Position numbers and translations under genes: made by a program. Source: Mucilaginibacter psychrotolerans (GTDB taxonomy: Bacteria; Bacteroidota; Bacteroidia; Sphingobacteriales; Sphingobacteriaceae). From it: DNA of 64,000 nucleotides. A model generated the notes under the pieces. That model searched no databases and was not told where the DNA came from. It saw only the letters and a program-made list of their open reading frames with translations. Shown here one piece after another: positions 36,637 to 45,494 of the stretch (positions are counted from its first letter, which is position 1; every line of letters starts with the position of its first letter). The stretch covers positions 62,001 to 126,000 of the forward strand of contig NZ_SOZE01000009.1 in assembly GCF_004519315.1 (NCBI RefSeq). Direction: 5' to 3'.

Positions 36637-38088
36637 TTAAAACAGTGAGAATTCAACCCTGCGGTTCTGTTGACGGCCTGCGGCTGTCTTGTTGGTAGCA
36701 ATCGGCTGATTTGGGCCGTAACCTGTTGCCTCAATAGTTGAAGCGTTCGCGCCCTGTGCTACCAGATAGCTTTTCACCGCTTCCGCACGGTCTTTTGATA
36801 ATGACAGGTTAAGTGCCATAGATCCTGTGTTGTCTGTATGACCCGCTAATTTCAAGCTGAAGTTTTTCTCAACCAAAAGGCCTGCAACACGATTCAATGT
36901 CGCGTAAGAACGCTCTTTGATGGTTGATTTACCCAAGTCAAATTCCAGGTTACGAATAGCTTCGCCTACTACCTTCCGGTCAGCTTCTGTTATGATCACC
37001 TTGGGTGCCGGTACTTTTAAAGGGCAACCCGCGCCATCGACTATCGTATTTGGCGGCGTACCAGGGCATTTGTCAAATTTATTGGCAACGCCATCCCTGT
37101 CATCATCAGCCAGGTCCACTGCAAGTTGTCTGGCATCGCGGTCATACTTTTGCTGATCAAGCAGCCTGTTTTGCTCGGCTGTTGCCAAACGGTTGCGGAG
37201 TACCATGCTCTCTGCGGCACTTTCCTCGCGAATAGCAGCAATTGCGCTGTAATTTTGGAGTTGTGAACTTTTCTTTTTGCCTAATGCGATCTCAATACCA
37301 GCATGTGCATAAGAGAACCGGTCGTTCATGCTACCGATTACCCCATCGAAATCCCTTGATTTCATAAAGGAAACTGTATATCCAAGATCGATATTGATCA
37401 CCCTGGATAAGCCCAGTTTAAAGCCGGCACCAACCGGGACGAACCAGTTTTTGTGGTAGTTCGTGCTTGCACCCGTTGGCACGCCGGTTACGTTGGCTCC
37501 TGACGACATATACCCCGCACCCGCAGTCAGGTATGGTGAAAGAAAGTTCCTTTTTTGATTCAAGCTTAAATTAGCTACTGTGAAGTTGGCACTAACAGCC
37601 GCAGACCAGTCGATCCTCGATTTAAAGCTGCTATTATCCTGTGCTACAGACGGAGAAGCAAGGCTATTGGCCCGGAAACCCTTTACTGTACCGGCTAAAA
37701 AGTCCGCTTGAATACCAAAGCCTGGCAAGATCTGCTTTTTGATATACCCGCCGTAACCCCAGGTTTCCTGCGGTGTTTTAAAATCACCATTGGATTCGCC
37801 ATTAAATGGTGTGTAATGCGTTAGCATACCTCCGTTTAGTCCGACAGACCAGGTCCGAAAACTCCTTTTACTAAAATTGGCAGTGCTATCCGAAGTGGTG
37901 CCCTGCGCGGATGCAATTGTGGAAATCGCCAGTAGTGAAACGGCAAGCCCCCATGTTTTAAATCCACTTCTCGCAGATTTATTCTTTTCGCTATGCCTGT
38001 TGACATAACGGGCTGCGGGCAGCTTAGATTTGGAATGATCGTCAGTTATCGCTGAAGTCATTGAAATTGAATCGTAAATAGTTTTCAT
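36637..38088 (-). CDS. OmpA-family protein with N-terminal barrel
   Basis: This 483-residue protein starts with a basic stretch, a signal-like helix at about 47-62 (GLAVSLLAISTIASAQ) and a beta-barrel (about 75-270). A coiled-coil segment (about 285-325), a calcium-binding thrombospondin-type repeat (DDRDGVANKFDKCPGTPPN, then GAGCPL) and a C-terminal OmpA peptidoglycan-binding domain with LKLAGHTDNTGS follow. The signal is unusually far from the first ATG, so the true start may be internal (ATG at codon 10 or later). It anchors the outer membrane to the cell wall. Confidence 0.88.
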   Translation of the reverse strand: MKTIYDSISMTSAITDDHSKSKLPAARYVNRHSEKNKSARSGFKTWGLAVSLLAISTIASAQGTTSDSTANFSKRSFRTWSVGLNGGMLTHYTPFNGESNGDFKTPQETWGYGGYIKKQILPGFGIQADFLAGTVKGFRANSLASPSVAQDNSSFKSRIDWSAAVSANFTVANLSLNQKRNFLSPYLTAGAGYMSSGANVTGVPTGASTNYHKNWFVPVGAGFKLGLSRVINIDLGYTVSFMKSRDFDGVIGSMNDRFSYAHAGIEIALGKKKSSQLQNYSAIAAIREESAAESMVLRNRLATAEQNRLLDQQKYDRDARQLAVDLADDDRDGVANKFDKCPGTPPNTIVDGAGCPLKVPAPKVIITEADRKVVGEAIRNLEFDLGKSTIKERSYATLNRVAGLLVEKNFSLKLAGHTDNTGSMALNLSLSKDRAEAVKSYLVAQGANASTIEATGYGPNQPIATNKTAAGRQQNRRVEFSLF

Positions 38089-38357
38089 TTGTTTTTTAAG
38101 AGTAGAGAGCGTTGATAGATTAATTCTTTTATTTTAGATATGCAGCTGATCTGACAGATGCTGTTTTAACATTGCAAAATTGCCCCCATTTGCCTGGTTG
38201 TGTACTACGTAATTCTTGTAATATATTACATCATTCACACATGGGCGGGCATCACGATCTGGTGACAGAATCGCAACACCCAAACATTTAGTACTTATAT
38301 TTTGCGGTGCGGATAGTATAACCAAACCGGTTTATCAGACCCGCATAAATGATTGGC

Positions 38358-38726
38358 TTAATCCTCGTAGCCACTTTTAATGATTGTTTGAATCATTTTG
38401 AAACGCCCGTTGGGTTTAATGTAATTTGACAAGTGTGCGGGGATAATGATACCTTGTCCGGCTTCGAGAAAATGTGATACTTTATCGATCACGATTTCTG
38501 CCCTACCCTCTACGATCTGCGAAAAAATATCAAACGGTGAAGTTTTTTCAGTCAATCCCTCTCCGCTATCGAAGGACATGATACTGATGTTTCCCGTAGA
38601 TTTTTTAATGATCGTTTTGATAACAACTGCATTGGGAACGTATTCAATGATCTCGACAATAATGTGTGCTTTCCCTTTTTCCAGTTCAGAATTCTCAAAC
38701 TTCAATTGCTCATCGTTGCTGTCCAT
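38358..38726 (-). CDS. Cupin-domain protein
   Basis: This is a 122-residue single cupin barrel: SIMSFDSGEGLTEKTSPFDIFSQIVEGRAEIVID and GQGIIIPAHLSNYIKPNGRFKMIQT. Only some metal-ligand positions are present: one His in the second motif, none in the first. It may therefore bind a small ligand rather than a metal. It is monocistronic with flanking gaps of about 270-300 bp. Confidence 0.78.
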   Translation of the reverse strand: MDSNDEQLKFENSELEKGKAHIIVEIIEYVPNAVVIKTIIKKSTGNISIMSFDSGEGLTEKTSPFDIFSQIVEGRAEIVIDKVSHFLEAGQGIIIPAHLSNYIKPNGRFKMIQTIIKSGYED

Positions 38727-39023
38727 GTTCTTTATTAATTTAAATCATTGTAAAGGTGGGGGTATCCAGATTGGAGGCATTACACAAATCTGTGTATCTA
38801 CTACATCTTTCACACATGGCTAAGTGGGAATCTGCCTGATACTTTACGAAGGATGTTTTGATAGCTTATTAATTATTAATTAAATTAATGTTCTATATCA
38901 TATATCAAAGCAACTTTGGTCACGATTTTTGCAGCCCTATAGACTTACCTTTAACGTTAGTCAGCTAAAGCACTTTTTCGCTGGTCGACCGCCTTATTTC
39001 ATTCTTATAAAACTTAAAAGCGA

Positions 39024-39590
39024 ATGAACATGAAGCTTTACATAAAAAACATGGTGTGCATCCGCTGTAAAATGGTGGTCAAGCAGGAACTGAAAAAACG
39101 ATCAATACGTTATGCGGCTGTGGCGCTGGGAGAGGTAGATTTAATAGACGAGGTCTCTTACAGTCAAATAACCGATCTAACGGCCGGGTTGAAAAAATTC
39201 GGCCTTGAAGTAATGGACAATAAAAAAAGCATCCTGATCGAACGGATCAAAAAGGTTGTTGTTGAATTAATTCATTATATTGAAGAACCGGTTAAAGTTA
39301 ATTTTTCTGACCACCTGACTGAAAAATTAAACTACGATTATACGTATATGGCTAACCTATTCTCGGAAGTTGAGGGCATAACCTTAGAACATTATTTAAT
39401 CTCCCATAAAATTGAAAGGGTAAAAGAGCTGTTGGTTTACGATGAGCTTTCCCTTACGGAGATATCTTACAAAATGCACTACAGCAGCGTGGCCCACTTA
39501 TGTAACCAATTCAAAAAGACCACGGGGCTAACGCCTTCCCATTTCAAGAATTTAAAGATTGACCGACGATCGGCTTTAACCAGTGTTTAA
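39024..39590 (+). CDS. AraC-family regulator with N-terminal HMA-like domain
   Basis: This 188-residue protein begins with a ferredoxin-like heavy-metal-associated fold (MKLYIKNMVCIRCKMVVKQEL, with a CxxC metal site at the usual place), and ends with an AraC DNA-binding domain (about 95-180, LSLTEISYKMHYSSVAHLCNQFKKTTGLTPSHFK). Such small AraC proteins with an HMA-like head are common in Bacteroidota metal-resistance regions, and it precedes the arsenic cluster on the same strand, 88 bp before arsR. It may sense a thiophilic metal(loid). Confidence 0.85.
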   Translation: MNMKLYIKNMVCIRCKMVVKQELKKRSIRYAAVALGEVDLIDEVSYSQITDLTAGLKKFGLEVMDNKKSILIERIKKVVVELIHYIEEPVKVNFSDHLTEKLNYDYTYMANLFSEVEGITLEHYLISHKIERVKELLVYDELSLTEISYKMHYSSVAHLCNQFKKTTGLTPSHFKNLKIDRRSALTSV

Positions 39591-39632
39591 AATATCACGT
39601 ATTGTAGCCTGATCTACCAAGCTTTATAAAAA

Positions 39633-39640
39633 TAAATTTG
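39633..39640 (+). promoter_or_regulatory. -7 element of the ars promoter
   Basis: TAAATTTG is an exact TAnnTTTG match. No good TTTG lies at the -33 distance, so the promoter may be weak or activated. The expected start near 39647 is immediately before the ArsR operator at 39656, so bound ArsR would block it. Confidence 0.55.
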
Positions 39641-39655
39641 CATCTTACATTATTA

Positions 39656-39673
39656 ATCGCAATATTGCAATAT
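39656..39673 (+). promoter_or_regulatory. Putative ArsR operator, site 1
   Basis: ATCGCAATATTGCAATAT has the palindromic core GCAATATTGC. It lies 5 nt before the arsR ATG. Its first 16 bases recur unchanged at 40027-40042, and a related copy is at 41518-41535. Confidence 0.7.
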
Positions 39674-39678
39674 AAAGT

Positions 39679-40008
39679 ATGGGCTTAACAAAAACAGAAA
39701 TATTTACTGAAGAACAGAACCGGTTAGCTGTGATGCTGAAAGCTATAGCGCACCCTGCCCGTATCGCTATTTTACAGGAGATCATCAAATCAAATACCTG
39801 TATCTGTGGCGACCTGGTAGATGAACTGGGTTTGGCACAGCCGACCATTTCACAGCATCTGAAAGAACTGAAGAATGCCGGGTTGATACAGGGCACTATT
39901 GACGGCGTGAGCGTTTGTTACTGCATCAATACACCGGTTTGGAATGAATTGCGTGAACAGATGAGCGGTTTCTTTGCGGCTTTCGACCGGAAGGTGACCT
40001 GCTGTTAA
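39679..40008 (+). CDS. arsR: ArsR-family arsenic-responsive repressor
   Basis: This 109-residue winged-helix repressor shows [14 protein letters not shown], then [31 protein letters not shown]. The Cys pair C-x-C before the recognition helix is the classic As(III) site in ArsR, and further cysteines lie at VCYC and the C-terminal CC. Arsenite binding releases it from DNA. The operator sites flank the gene. Confidence 0.93.
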   Translation: MGLTKTEIFTEEQNRLAVMLKAIAHPARIAILQEIIKSNTCICGDLVDELGLAQPTISQHLKELKNAGLIQGTIDGVSVCYCINTPVWNELREQMSGFFAAFDRKVTCC

Positions 40009-40026
40009 AAAAATTTGATTAAATCT

Positions 40027-40042
40027 ATCGCAATATTGCAAT
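40027..40042 (+). promoter_or_regulatory. Putative ArsR operator, site 2
   Basis: ATCGCAATATTGCAAT is identical to the first 16 bases of site 1. It lies between arsR and the DUF6428 gene, 22 nt before the latter's ATG, implying a second regulated promoter. Confidence 0.7.
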
Positions 40043-40063
40043 GAAATAATAATTTATAACGCT

Positions 40064-40636
40064 ATGAATAACGTAGAAGCAATCAACTGGAAAACTTTTA
40101 AAGATGTCTTATTACAGCATCCCGACCTTGACCTGCAATTCCAATATGCGGACGGCAAGCTGGTGGATGCAGCTTACCATATCACCGAGATCAAACAAGC
40201 ACCCATCACTTCGGTGGATTGCGGCGGGGTAATGAATACCTGGACAGAGATCATCGTGCAGTTATGGGTGCCGGAGAATGCGGAACAGCAGGAACGCTCC
40301 ATGAAAGTACGTAAAGCTTTATCCATTGTAGATATAGTAGAAAAAATGCTGCCGCTTAATCCGAATGGCACGGTAAAGATCGAGTTTGGTAATTCGGAAT
40401 TTGATACCCGCCAGATGTTCCCGAATGAAATGATAGTAGACGGTAACGCTTTAACCGTAGACCTGCGCCCTGATGCCGTACAATGCAAAGCAATAGGACG
40501 TGGCGGCAGTTGTGGCACGAACGAGAAAGGTGAAGAATGCTGCGCGCCTGCGGTGGCAGAAAAACCAAAAGTACAATTAGTGAACCTGGCTGCACCTGCG
40601 GAAGCTTGCTGCACACCGGGCGGTGGTTGCTGCTAA
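40064..40636 (+). CDS. DUF6428 protein with Cys-rich tail
   Basis: This 190-residue protein has a globular DUF6428 part (about 1-155) and a C-terminal tail with clustered cysteines (EECCAP, EACCTPGGGCC). The family is recurrent in Bacteroidota ars operons between arsR and arsC. The thiol clusters suggest a metalloid-binding or delivery function, which is inference; the domain's activity is not known to me. Confidence 0.8.
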   Translation: MNNVEAINWKTFKDVLLQHPDLDLQFQYADGKLVDAAYHITEIKQAPITSVDCGGVMNTWTEIIVQLWVPENAEQQERSMKVRKALSIVDIVEKMLPLNPNGTVKIEFGNSEFDTRQMFPNEMIVDGNALTVDLRPDAVQCKAIGRGGSCGTNEKGEECCAPAVAEKPKVQLVNLAAPAEACCTPGGGCC

Positions 40637-40646
40637 TTATCGAACA

Positions 40647-41072
40647 ATGATCATCGACCAAGCCCATACATACAGAGACAAAATTGTCGAGTTGCTGGCG
40701 GCAGAAAAGCTGCCGGTAGCCGACCTACCCGAAACGCTGGATAACTTTATTGTTGCGATCCAGGATGGTAGCCTGGTTGGCGTAGGCGGCGTGGAAGTTT
40801 ACGGAAATAACGGATTACTGCGCTCTTTAGCTGTTCATCCTGAACACAGAGGTGCCGGTATAGCGGGCAAGCTTTTAGCACAACTTGACAGCATGAGCAA
40901 GAAAAATGGTCTTTTAGCATTATACCTGCTAACGGAAACCGCACCGACCTACTTTGAGCAAAAGAGTTATACCAGAATAACACGCGTAGAAGTGCCCGCT
41001 GAGGTTCAGCGATCATCTGAGTTCAGTCATGTTTGCCCGGTATCGGCTATTGTTATGAAAAAAGAATTATGA
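40647..41072 (+). CDS. arsN2: ArsN2-type GNAT acetyltransferase
   Basis: This is a 141-residue GNAT protein from ATG 40647; a GTG start at 40623 overlaps the previous gene and is less likely. The acetyl-CoA loop is visible as LAVHPEHRGAGIAGKLLAQL, and the C-terminal strand region as LLTETAPTYFEQKSYTR, typical of the arsenic-linked ArsN2 group. It begins 10 nt after the DUF6428 gene and overlaps arsC by 4 nt (ATGA). Substrate unproven. Confidence 0.85.
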   Translation: MIIDQAHTYRDKIVELLAAEKLPVADLPETLDNFIVAIQDGSLVGVGGVEVYGNNGLLRSLAVHPEHRGAGIAGKLLAQLDSMSKKNGLLALYLLTETAPTYFEQKSYTRITRVEVPAEVQRSSEFSHVCPVSAIVMKKEL

Positions 41073-41491
41073 GAAAAAAAAACATATTAGTGTTATGCAC
41101 CGGCAATAGCTGCCGCAGCCAGTTAGCCGAAGCTTACCTACGCCACTTTGCAGGCGACAAAGCCAATATTTACAGCGCGGGTATTGAAACCCACGGTGTA
41201 AATCCAAAGGCCGTACAGGTGATGGCGGAAGACCATATCGATATCGTGAAACACACCTCTAATCATGTGGATGAATATATGGCTATACCGTTTGATCAGG
41301 TGATCACCGTTTGTGATAACGCCAATGAAGCTTGTCCGTTCTTTCCGGGCAAGGTGGAACGTTTCCACGAAAACTTTCCCGACCCCGCCAAGGCAACCGG
41401 TACCCTGGAGGAAGTGATGGACGAGTTTCGCCGGGTAAGGGATATGATCAAGGTCTACGCAGCTGATTTTGTAAGGGAGCATGTAAGCTAA
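41069..41491 (+). CDS. arsC: Arsenate reductase, thioredoxin-coupled (LMW-PTP fold)
   Basis: This is a 140-residue protein from ATG 41069. The P-loop CTGNSCR places the nucleophile at C10 and R16; C82 and C89 (VCDNANEACP) form the relay. These three positions coincide with those of the Staphylococcus pI258 ArsC (10/82/89). It reduces arsenate to arsenite using thioredoxin, feeding the ACR3 pump. The complete catalytic set predicts an active enzyme. Confidence 0.94.
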   Translation: MRKKNILVLCTGNSCRSQLAEAYLRHFAGDKANIYSAGIETHGVNPKAVQVMAEDHIDIVKHTSNHVDEYMAIPFDQVITVCDNANEACPFFPGKVERFHENFPDPAKATGTLEEVMDEFRRVRDMIKVYAADFVREHVS

Positions 41492-41517
41492 CCTTTTTTA
41501 ATCTCATCTATCGTTAA

Positions 41518-41535
41518 ATAGCAATAAGGCAATAT
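41518..41535 (+). promoter_or_regulatory. Putative ArsR operator, degenerate site 3
   Basis: ATAGCAATAAGGCAATAT matches site 1 at 15 of 18 positions and lies 5 nt before the winged-helix gene, the same distance as site 1 from arsR. Confidence 0.5.
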
Positions 41536-41540
41536 AAAAA

Positions 41541-41873
41541 ATGGCAAAATCAACAATCATATATGATCCGGATGATGTGGCGTTAGCGGCTTTTAATAAG
41601 ATTATGGCTTCACCCGATTGCGTGCTTATCCTAAACTATTTACGCACACAGGACGACTGGACAGGGCTAAGCCAGCTTGGGCAAATACCACTCGAAACAA
41701 AAATGATCAAGGAATGCCTGAAAAGTTTAGAAGCGACAAACGTGGTCAGCACGGTAAACCAGGACGGCATTAGTTTCTACCGGCTTAACCTGGCCTATTT
41801 TGAACGGCTATCCATACAGTTTAAAGCTCTCGTCTATCAAATGTCCGAACGTCAATCAAGCACCAATCTATAA
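41541..41873 (+). CDS. Small winged-helix-like protein
   Basis: This 110-residue protein has an ArsR-like arrangement of helices (CVLILNYLRTQDDWTGLSQLGQIPLETKMIKECLKSLEATNVVSTV) but a poorly matching recognition helix and no metal-binding Cys pair. It may be a divergent regulator of the second half of the cluster. It lies after an operator-like site and 24 nt before the exported ArsC-like gene. Confidence 0.6.
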   Translation: MAKSTIIYDPDDVALAAFNKIMASPDCVLILNYLRTQDDWTGLSQLGQIPLETKMIKECLKSLEATNVVSTVNQDGISFYRLNLAYFERLSIQFKALVYQMSERQSSTNL

Positions 41874-41897
41874 ACCCCAATGATAAATCCTAAGATC

Positions 41898-42524
41898 ATG
41901 AAACATTTATCCTTTTTATGTTTAGCGGCATTACTGATCGTAAGTTCCGCCTTCACCCCATCGGCAGAACCTGTTTATCCCGAATTGGCCCAAACGTTTA
42001 AAATCCTTAAAAAGAGTAATCCTATTACAAATGACCGTCAGGATGAACTCGGTGGCATCCAGCAATTGGGTATTGTTACCAAAGGCAAAAAATTGCCGGT
42101 GATCGTCGAGTTTGTGGGTAATGATGGCTTTAGCGCACCTATTGCCAAAGCCGTGCTAAAAGCTGCGCTGGCTTCTTACGGTATCAACGATGTAAAGATT
42201 CTTGTTGTTGGTACAGCCGCGTCTCCAAAAGTTGCACCGGCACTGGTGAAACTCGGCTTTAAAGTAAGCGGCGACGAAGCCAAGTACAACGATCAGGGTG
42301 GTTCGGTTACCTTAGAAAGTTCGCCCTCAAACCCGCAGGCCATTCATGTATTGGCACAGGAAAGCGCTGCTTCGCTGCTGGCCAGCCCGGATAAGTTCGC
42401 CGTTAAATTGAAATATTCGCCCATTTCAGCAGGTGCGACCGATGAGCAATACGAGGTGCAAGCCAAAATGATCACAGCGGAAATGTTTTTTGCCGCTTCT
42501 AAATTCAAAGAAAACTGGAAGTAG
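41898..42524 (+). CDS. Exported ArsC/LMW-phosphatase-like protein without catalytic residues
   Basis: From ATG 41898 the protein is 208 residues and has a signal peptide (MKHLSFLCLAALLIVSSAFTPSAEP); ATG 41880 would add six residues. The mature part follows the long protein-tyrosine-phosphatase/ArsC-like family of Bacteroidota in order: YPELAQTF at the start, a strand leading to the P-loop position (VIVEFVGNDGFSAP), then VVGTAASPKVAPALVKLGF and a final QAKMITAEMFFA helix. The P-loop Cys and Arg are absent and so are the later Cys residues, so it cannot be a phosphatase or arsenate reductase by that mechanism. It may bind arsenic oxyanions or act as a chaperone in the periplasm. Confidence 0.6.
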   Translation: MKHLSFLCLAALLIVSSAFTPSAEPVYPELAQTFKILKKSNPITNDRQDELGGIQQLGIVTKGKKLPVIVEFVGNDGFSAPIAKAVLKAALASYGINDVKILVVGTAASPKVAPALVKLGFKVSGDEAKYNDQGGSVTLESSPSNPQAIHVLAQESAASLLASPDKFAVKLKYSPISAGATDEQYEVQAKMITAEMFFAASKFKENWK

Positions 42525-42567
42525 TTTACACTCAATTCATATTAAAACACGATATACGCAATAAATT

Positions 42568-43650
42568 ATGTCAGCAAACAACTGTGCCCCGGTGGCCGAA
42601 CGCAAAAAACTCAGTTTCCTTGATCGTTATTTAACGCTTTGGATATTCCTGGCTATGGCCATTGGTGTTGGCGTAGGCTACTTTATTCCGTCATCATCTG
42701 GCTTTATCAACTCGTTTTCCAGTGGAACGACCAATATCCCTTTGGCGATTGGTTTGATCCTGATGATGTACCCTCCTTTGGCCAAAGTAAAATACGAAAA
42801 CATGGGTGAGGTATTCAGGGATACCAAAGTATTGAGCGCCTCGCTCATCCTTAACTGGGTCATCGGGCCGATACTGATGTTTGTACTGGCTATCACTTTA
42901 TTGCGCGACCATCCGGCTTATATGGTAGGGTTGATTCTGATTGGGCTGGCCCGTTGTATTGCGATGGTCGTGGTATGGAACGAACTGGCTGAGGGTAACC
43001 GGGAATATGCCGCAGGACTGATCGCTTTAAATAGCATCTTCCAGGTATTGCTGTATAGTGTTTATGCCTATGTATTTATAACGGTGTTGCCGCCACTGTT
43101 TGGGTTGAAAGGTTTAGCTGTTAATATCACTATAGGTGAGATCGCCAAAAGTGTGGGTATCTACCTGGGCATCCCATTTGCTGCCGGTGTGATCAGCCGC
43201 TATACATTAATCAAACTGAAAGGCGAAGAATGGTTTAAAACGAAATATGTGCCTTTTATATCACCGATAACACTGATCGCTTTATTGTTTACCATCGTGG
43301 TGATGTTTAGCCTGAAAGGCAACCTGATCGTGCAGATACCGTTTGATGTCTTGCGTATCGCGTTACCATTGGTGATCTACTTTACCATCATGTTCGTGCT
43401 GAGCTTTTTTATCGGCAAATCGTTTGGAGCCGACTATTCCCGCAGCACATCTATTGCTTTTACTGCAACAGGCAACAACTTTGAACTGGCGATTGCTGTG
43501 GCAATTGGTGTGTTCGGCATTAACTCCGGCGAAGCTTTTGCCGGGGTGATAGGCCCGTTGGTGGAAGTACCTGCCCTGATTGCACTGGTTAACCTTGCGT
43601 TCTACTTTCGTAAAAGATATTACAATAAGCCAGCCCTAAAATCTGTATGA
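42568..43650 (+). CDS. acr3: ACR3-family arsenite efflux transporter
   Basis: This 360-residue membrane protein has ten predicted helices. The ACR3 signature [16 protein letters not shown] contains the essential Cys in helix 4, and the [13 protein letters not shown] motif is in helix 9. It exports arsenite using the proton gradient. A partial operator-like sequence lies just before its ATG. Its stop overlaps the arsO start by 4 nt. Confidence 0.95.
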   Translation: MSANNCAPVAERKKLSFLDRYLTLWIFLAMAIGVGVGYFIPSSSGFINSFSSGTTNIPLAIGLILMMYPPLAKVKYENMGEVFRDTKVLSASLILNWVIGPILMFVLAITLLRDHPAYMVGLILIGLARCIAMVVVWNELAEGNREYAAGLIALNSIFQVLLYSVYAYVFITVLPPLFGLKGLAVNITIGEIAKSVGIYLGIPFAAGVISRYTLIKLKGEEWFKTKYVPFISPITLIALLFTIVVMFSLKGNLIVQIPFDVLRIALPLVIYFTIMFVLSFFIGKSFGADYSRSTSIAFTATGNNFELAIAVAIGVFGINSGEAFAGVIGPLVEVPALIALVNLAFYFRKRYYNKPALKSV

Positions 43651-44711
43651 TCAAACACGACATCATCGTCATCGGGGGTGGCCAAAGCGCCCTGGCATGT
43701 GCGTATTTTTTAAATAGGGAGAAGCATGACTATCTGTTACTGGACAACCAGCAGTCTTGCGGCGGAGCCTGGCTGCACGGTTGGGATTCGCTAACGCTTT
43801 TTTCTCCGGCAACAAACAGCACTTTGCCGGGTAGGCCTATGCCTGCGTCACAGGGTAAATTCCCGACAAGGGAGGAAGTGTTAGCCTACTTGTGCGATTA
43901 CGAACGACATTATCATATCCCCGTCGAGCGACCTGTCGAAGTTGTGGCGGTCAACAAAACTACTACGGGATTTGAAATTACCAGCAATAAAGCGACGTAT
44001 CTGGCAAAAGCTGTTATCGGCGCGACCGGAAACTGGCAATCTCCATTTATTCCCAATGTTCCAGGAAGAGACACTTTTTCCGGGATTCAAATCCACTCGG
44101 CCCAGTATCGCAATTCAAACCAATTTCTTGGAAAAAAGGTGTTGATTATTGGGGGTGGAAACTCCGGCGCACAGTTATTCGCCGAATTATCATCGGTTAC
44201 CGATGCGGCCTGGTCAACTCAAAATCCACCTGCCTATTTACCTGACGACGTGGACGGAAGCGTCTTGTTTAACCAGGCTACTGCAAAATACAAGGCACAG
44301 CAACAAGGGGTACCGTATAACGCGGCAGATTATAGCTTGGGGAACATAGTCATGGTTCCGTCTGTTGTAGCAGCGCGGGAGCGCGGGGTCTTACAAAGTA
44401 AAGGGGCGGTCAAGGCCATTGATAATAACGGCGTTATATGGGATGACGGAATTCATGAATATTTTGACATACTGATATGGTGTACAGGCTTTCAACCAGC
44501 GACCTTTCCTTTAAAACAACTGGGAATTGTTGCTGATAACCAGAAGGTCCGGACAACAGGAACTAAGGCGGTCGAGATAAATGGGCTCTGGCTCGTCGGC
44601 TACGGTAACTGGACTGGATTTGCATCAGCTACCCTTATCGGCGTAGGCCGGTCAGCCAAGGATACAGTCAACGAAATCACAACTTTTTTAAACAATTATA
44701 ACCAGATTTAA
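43647..44711 (+). CDS. arsO: ArsO-like flavin monooxygenase
   Basis: This 354-residue protein has an FAD-binding Rossmann loop at the N-terminus ([17 protein letters not shown]) and an NAD(P)H loop near residue 168 ([12 protein letters not shown]). A central Baeyer-Villiger/flavin monooxygenase-like fold is present. The position behind acr3 is typical of ArsO, an FAD-dependent monooxygenase linked to arsenic resistance whose substrate is not firmly established. Confidence 0.85.
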   Translation: MIKHDIIVIGGGQSALACAYFLNREKHDYLLLDNQQSCGGAWLHGWDSLTLFSPATNSTLPGRPMPASQGKFPTREEVLAYLCDYERHYHIPVERPVEVVAVNKTTTGFEITSNKATYLAKAVIGATGNWQSPFIPNVPGRDTFSGIQIHSAQYRNSNQFLGKKVLIIGGGNSGAQLFAELSSVTDAAWSTQNPPAYLPDDVDGSVLFNQATAKYKAQQQGVPYNAADYSLGNIVMVPSVVAARERGVLQSKGAVKAIDNNGVIWDDGIHEYFDILIWCTGFQPATFPLKQLGIVADNQKVRTTGTKAVEINGLWLVGYGNWTGFASATLIGVGRSAKDTVNEITTFLNNYNQI

Positions 44712-44722
44712 ATAGATAATCT

Positions 44723-45493
44723 ATGAAAATAGCGCTCTTTTCAGATATTCACGCCAACCTGCCTGCGCTGGAGGCTTTCTTTGCTGATGTAGAGATACAT
44801 AAGCCCGATGCCATTTATTGCCTGGGCGATTTAGTCGGTTATAACATCTGGCCGAATGAAGTTATTGATGAGATCCGTAAACGGAATATTCCCTGCATAA
44901 CGGGCAACTACGACTTTGGTATCGGCCGCTATAGCGATGATTGCGGTTGTGCTTATAAAACAGAAGAAGAGAAAGCGCTGGGCAAAGTCTCTATAGCTTA
45001 TACCAATGAAGTGGTAAAAGATGAACAACGGGCTTACTTGCGCACGCTCCCTGCACATATCCGATTGGAATTTCAGTTGAATAATGACAAAATGAATGTA
45101 CTTTTTGTACATGGCAGTCCCCGAAAGGTAAACGAGTACCTGTTTGAAGATCGGGACGAAAAAAGCATGCTGCGGATCATAGAACAGGCCGATGCGGATG
45201 TCCTTTGCTTTGGACATACCCATCAGCCTTATCACCGGATCTTGTCAACAGAAATAACGGCTGATATCCGTTACCGTCATGCCATCAATATCGGCTCGGT
45301 AGGCAAGCCTAAGGACAAAGATCCACGCGGCGGTTATGTGATGCTCCATATCAATGAAAACAGTTCAACCAAGGATAAAGATAGCGTACAAGTTGAGTTC
45401 ATTCGCTTTGATTATGATATCGAAAAAGCGGCTAAAGCGGTTGAAGACAGCCCGCTGCCAAATGAATATGCAGCTATGTTAAGGAACGGCTAA
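44723..45493 (+). CDS. Metallophosphoesterase, ars-linked copy 1
   Basis: This 256-residue calcineurin-like phosphoesterase shows D8-I-H10, GD36, GNYD (62-64 region), HGSP and GHTHQPY. The usual GNHD is GNYD here (Tyr63), and a Cys-containing insertion (DDCGCAYKTEEE, about 72-83) follows, absent from its neighbour. The YfcE/MJ0936-like fold suggests phosphodiesterase action. It follows arsO by 11 nt and precedes a paralogue by 1 nt. Confidence 0.88.
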   Translation: MKIALFSDIHANLPALEAFFADVEIHKPDAIYCLGDLVGYNIWPNEVIDEIRKRNIPCITGNYDFGIGRYSDDCGCAYKTEEEKALGKVSIAYTNEVVKDEQRAYLRTLPAHIRLEFQLNNDKMNVLFVHGSPRKVNEYLFEDRDEKSMLRIIEQADADVLCFGHTHQPYHRILSTEITADIRYRHAINIGSVGKPKDKDPRGGYVMLHINENSSTKDKDSVQVEFIRFDYDIEKAAKAVEDSPLPNEYAAMLRNG

Positions 45494-45494
45494 G

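Noticed and set aside
38134..38325. 63-codon minus-strand frame between the OmpA-family and cupin genes
   Set aside because: No motif and no coding-like composition; probably leader DNA.
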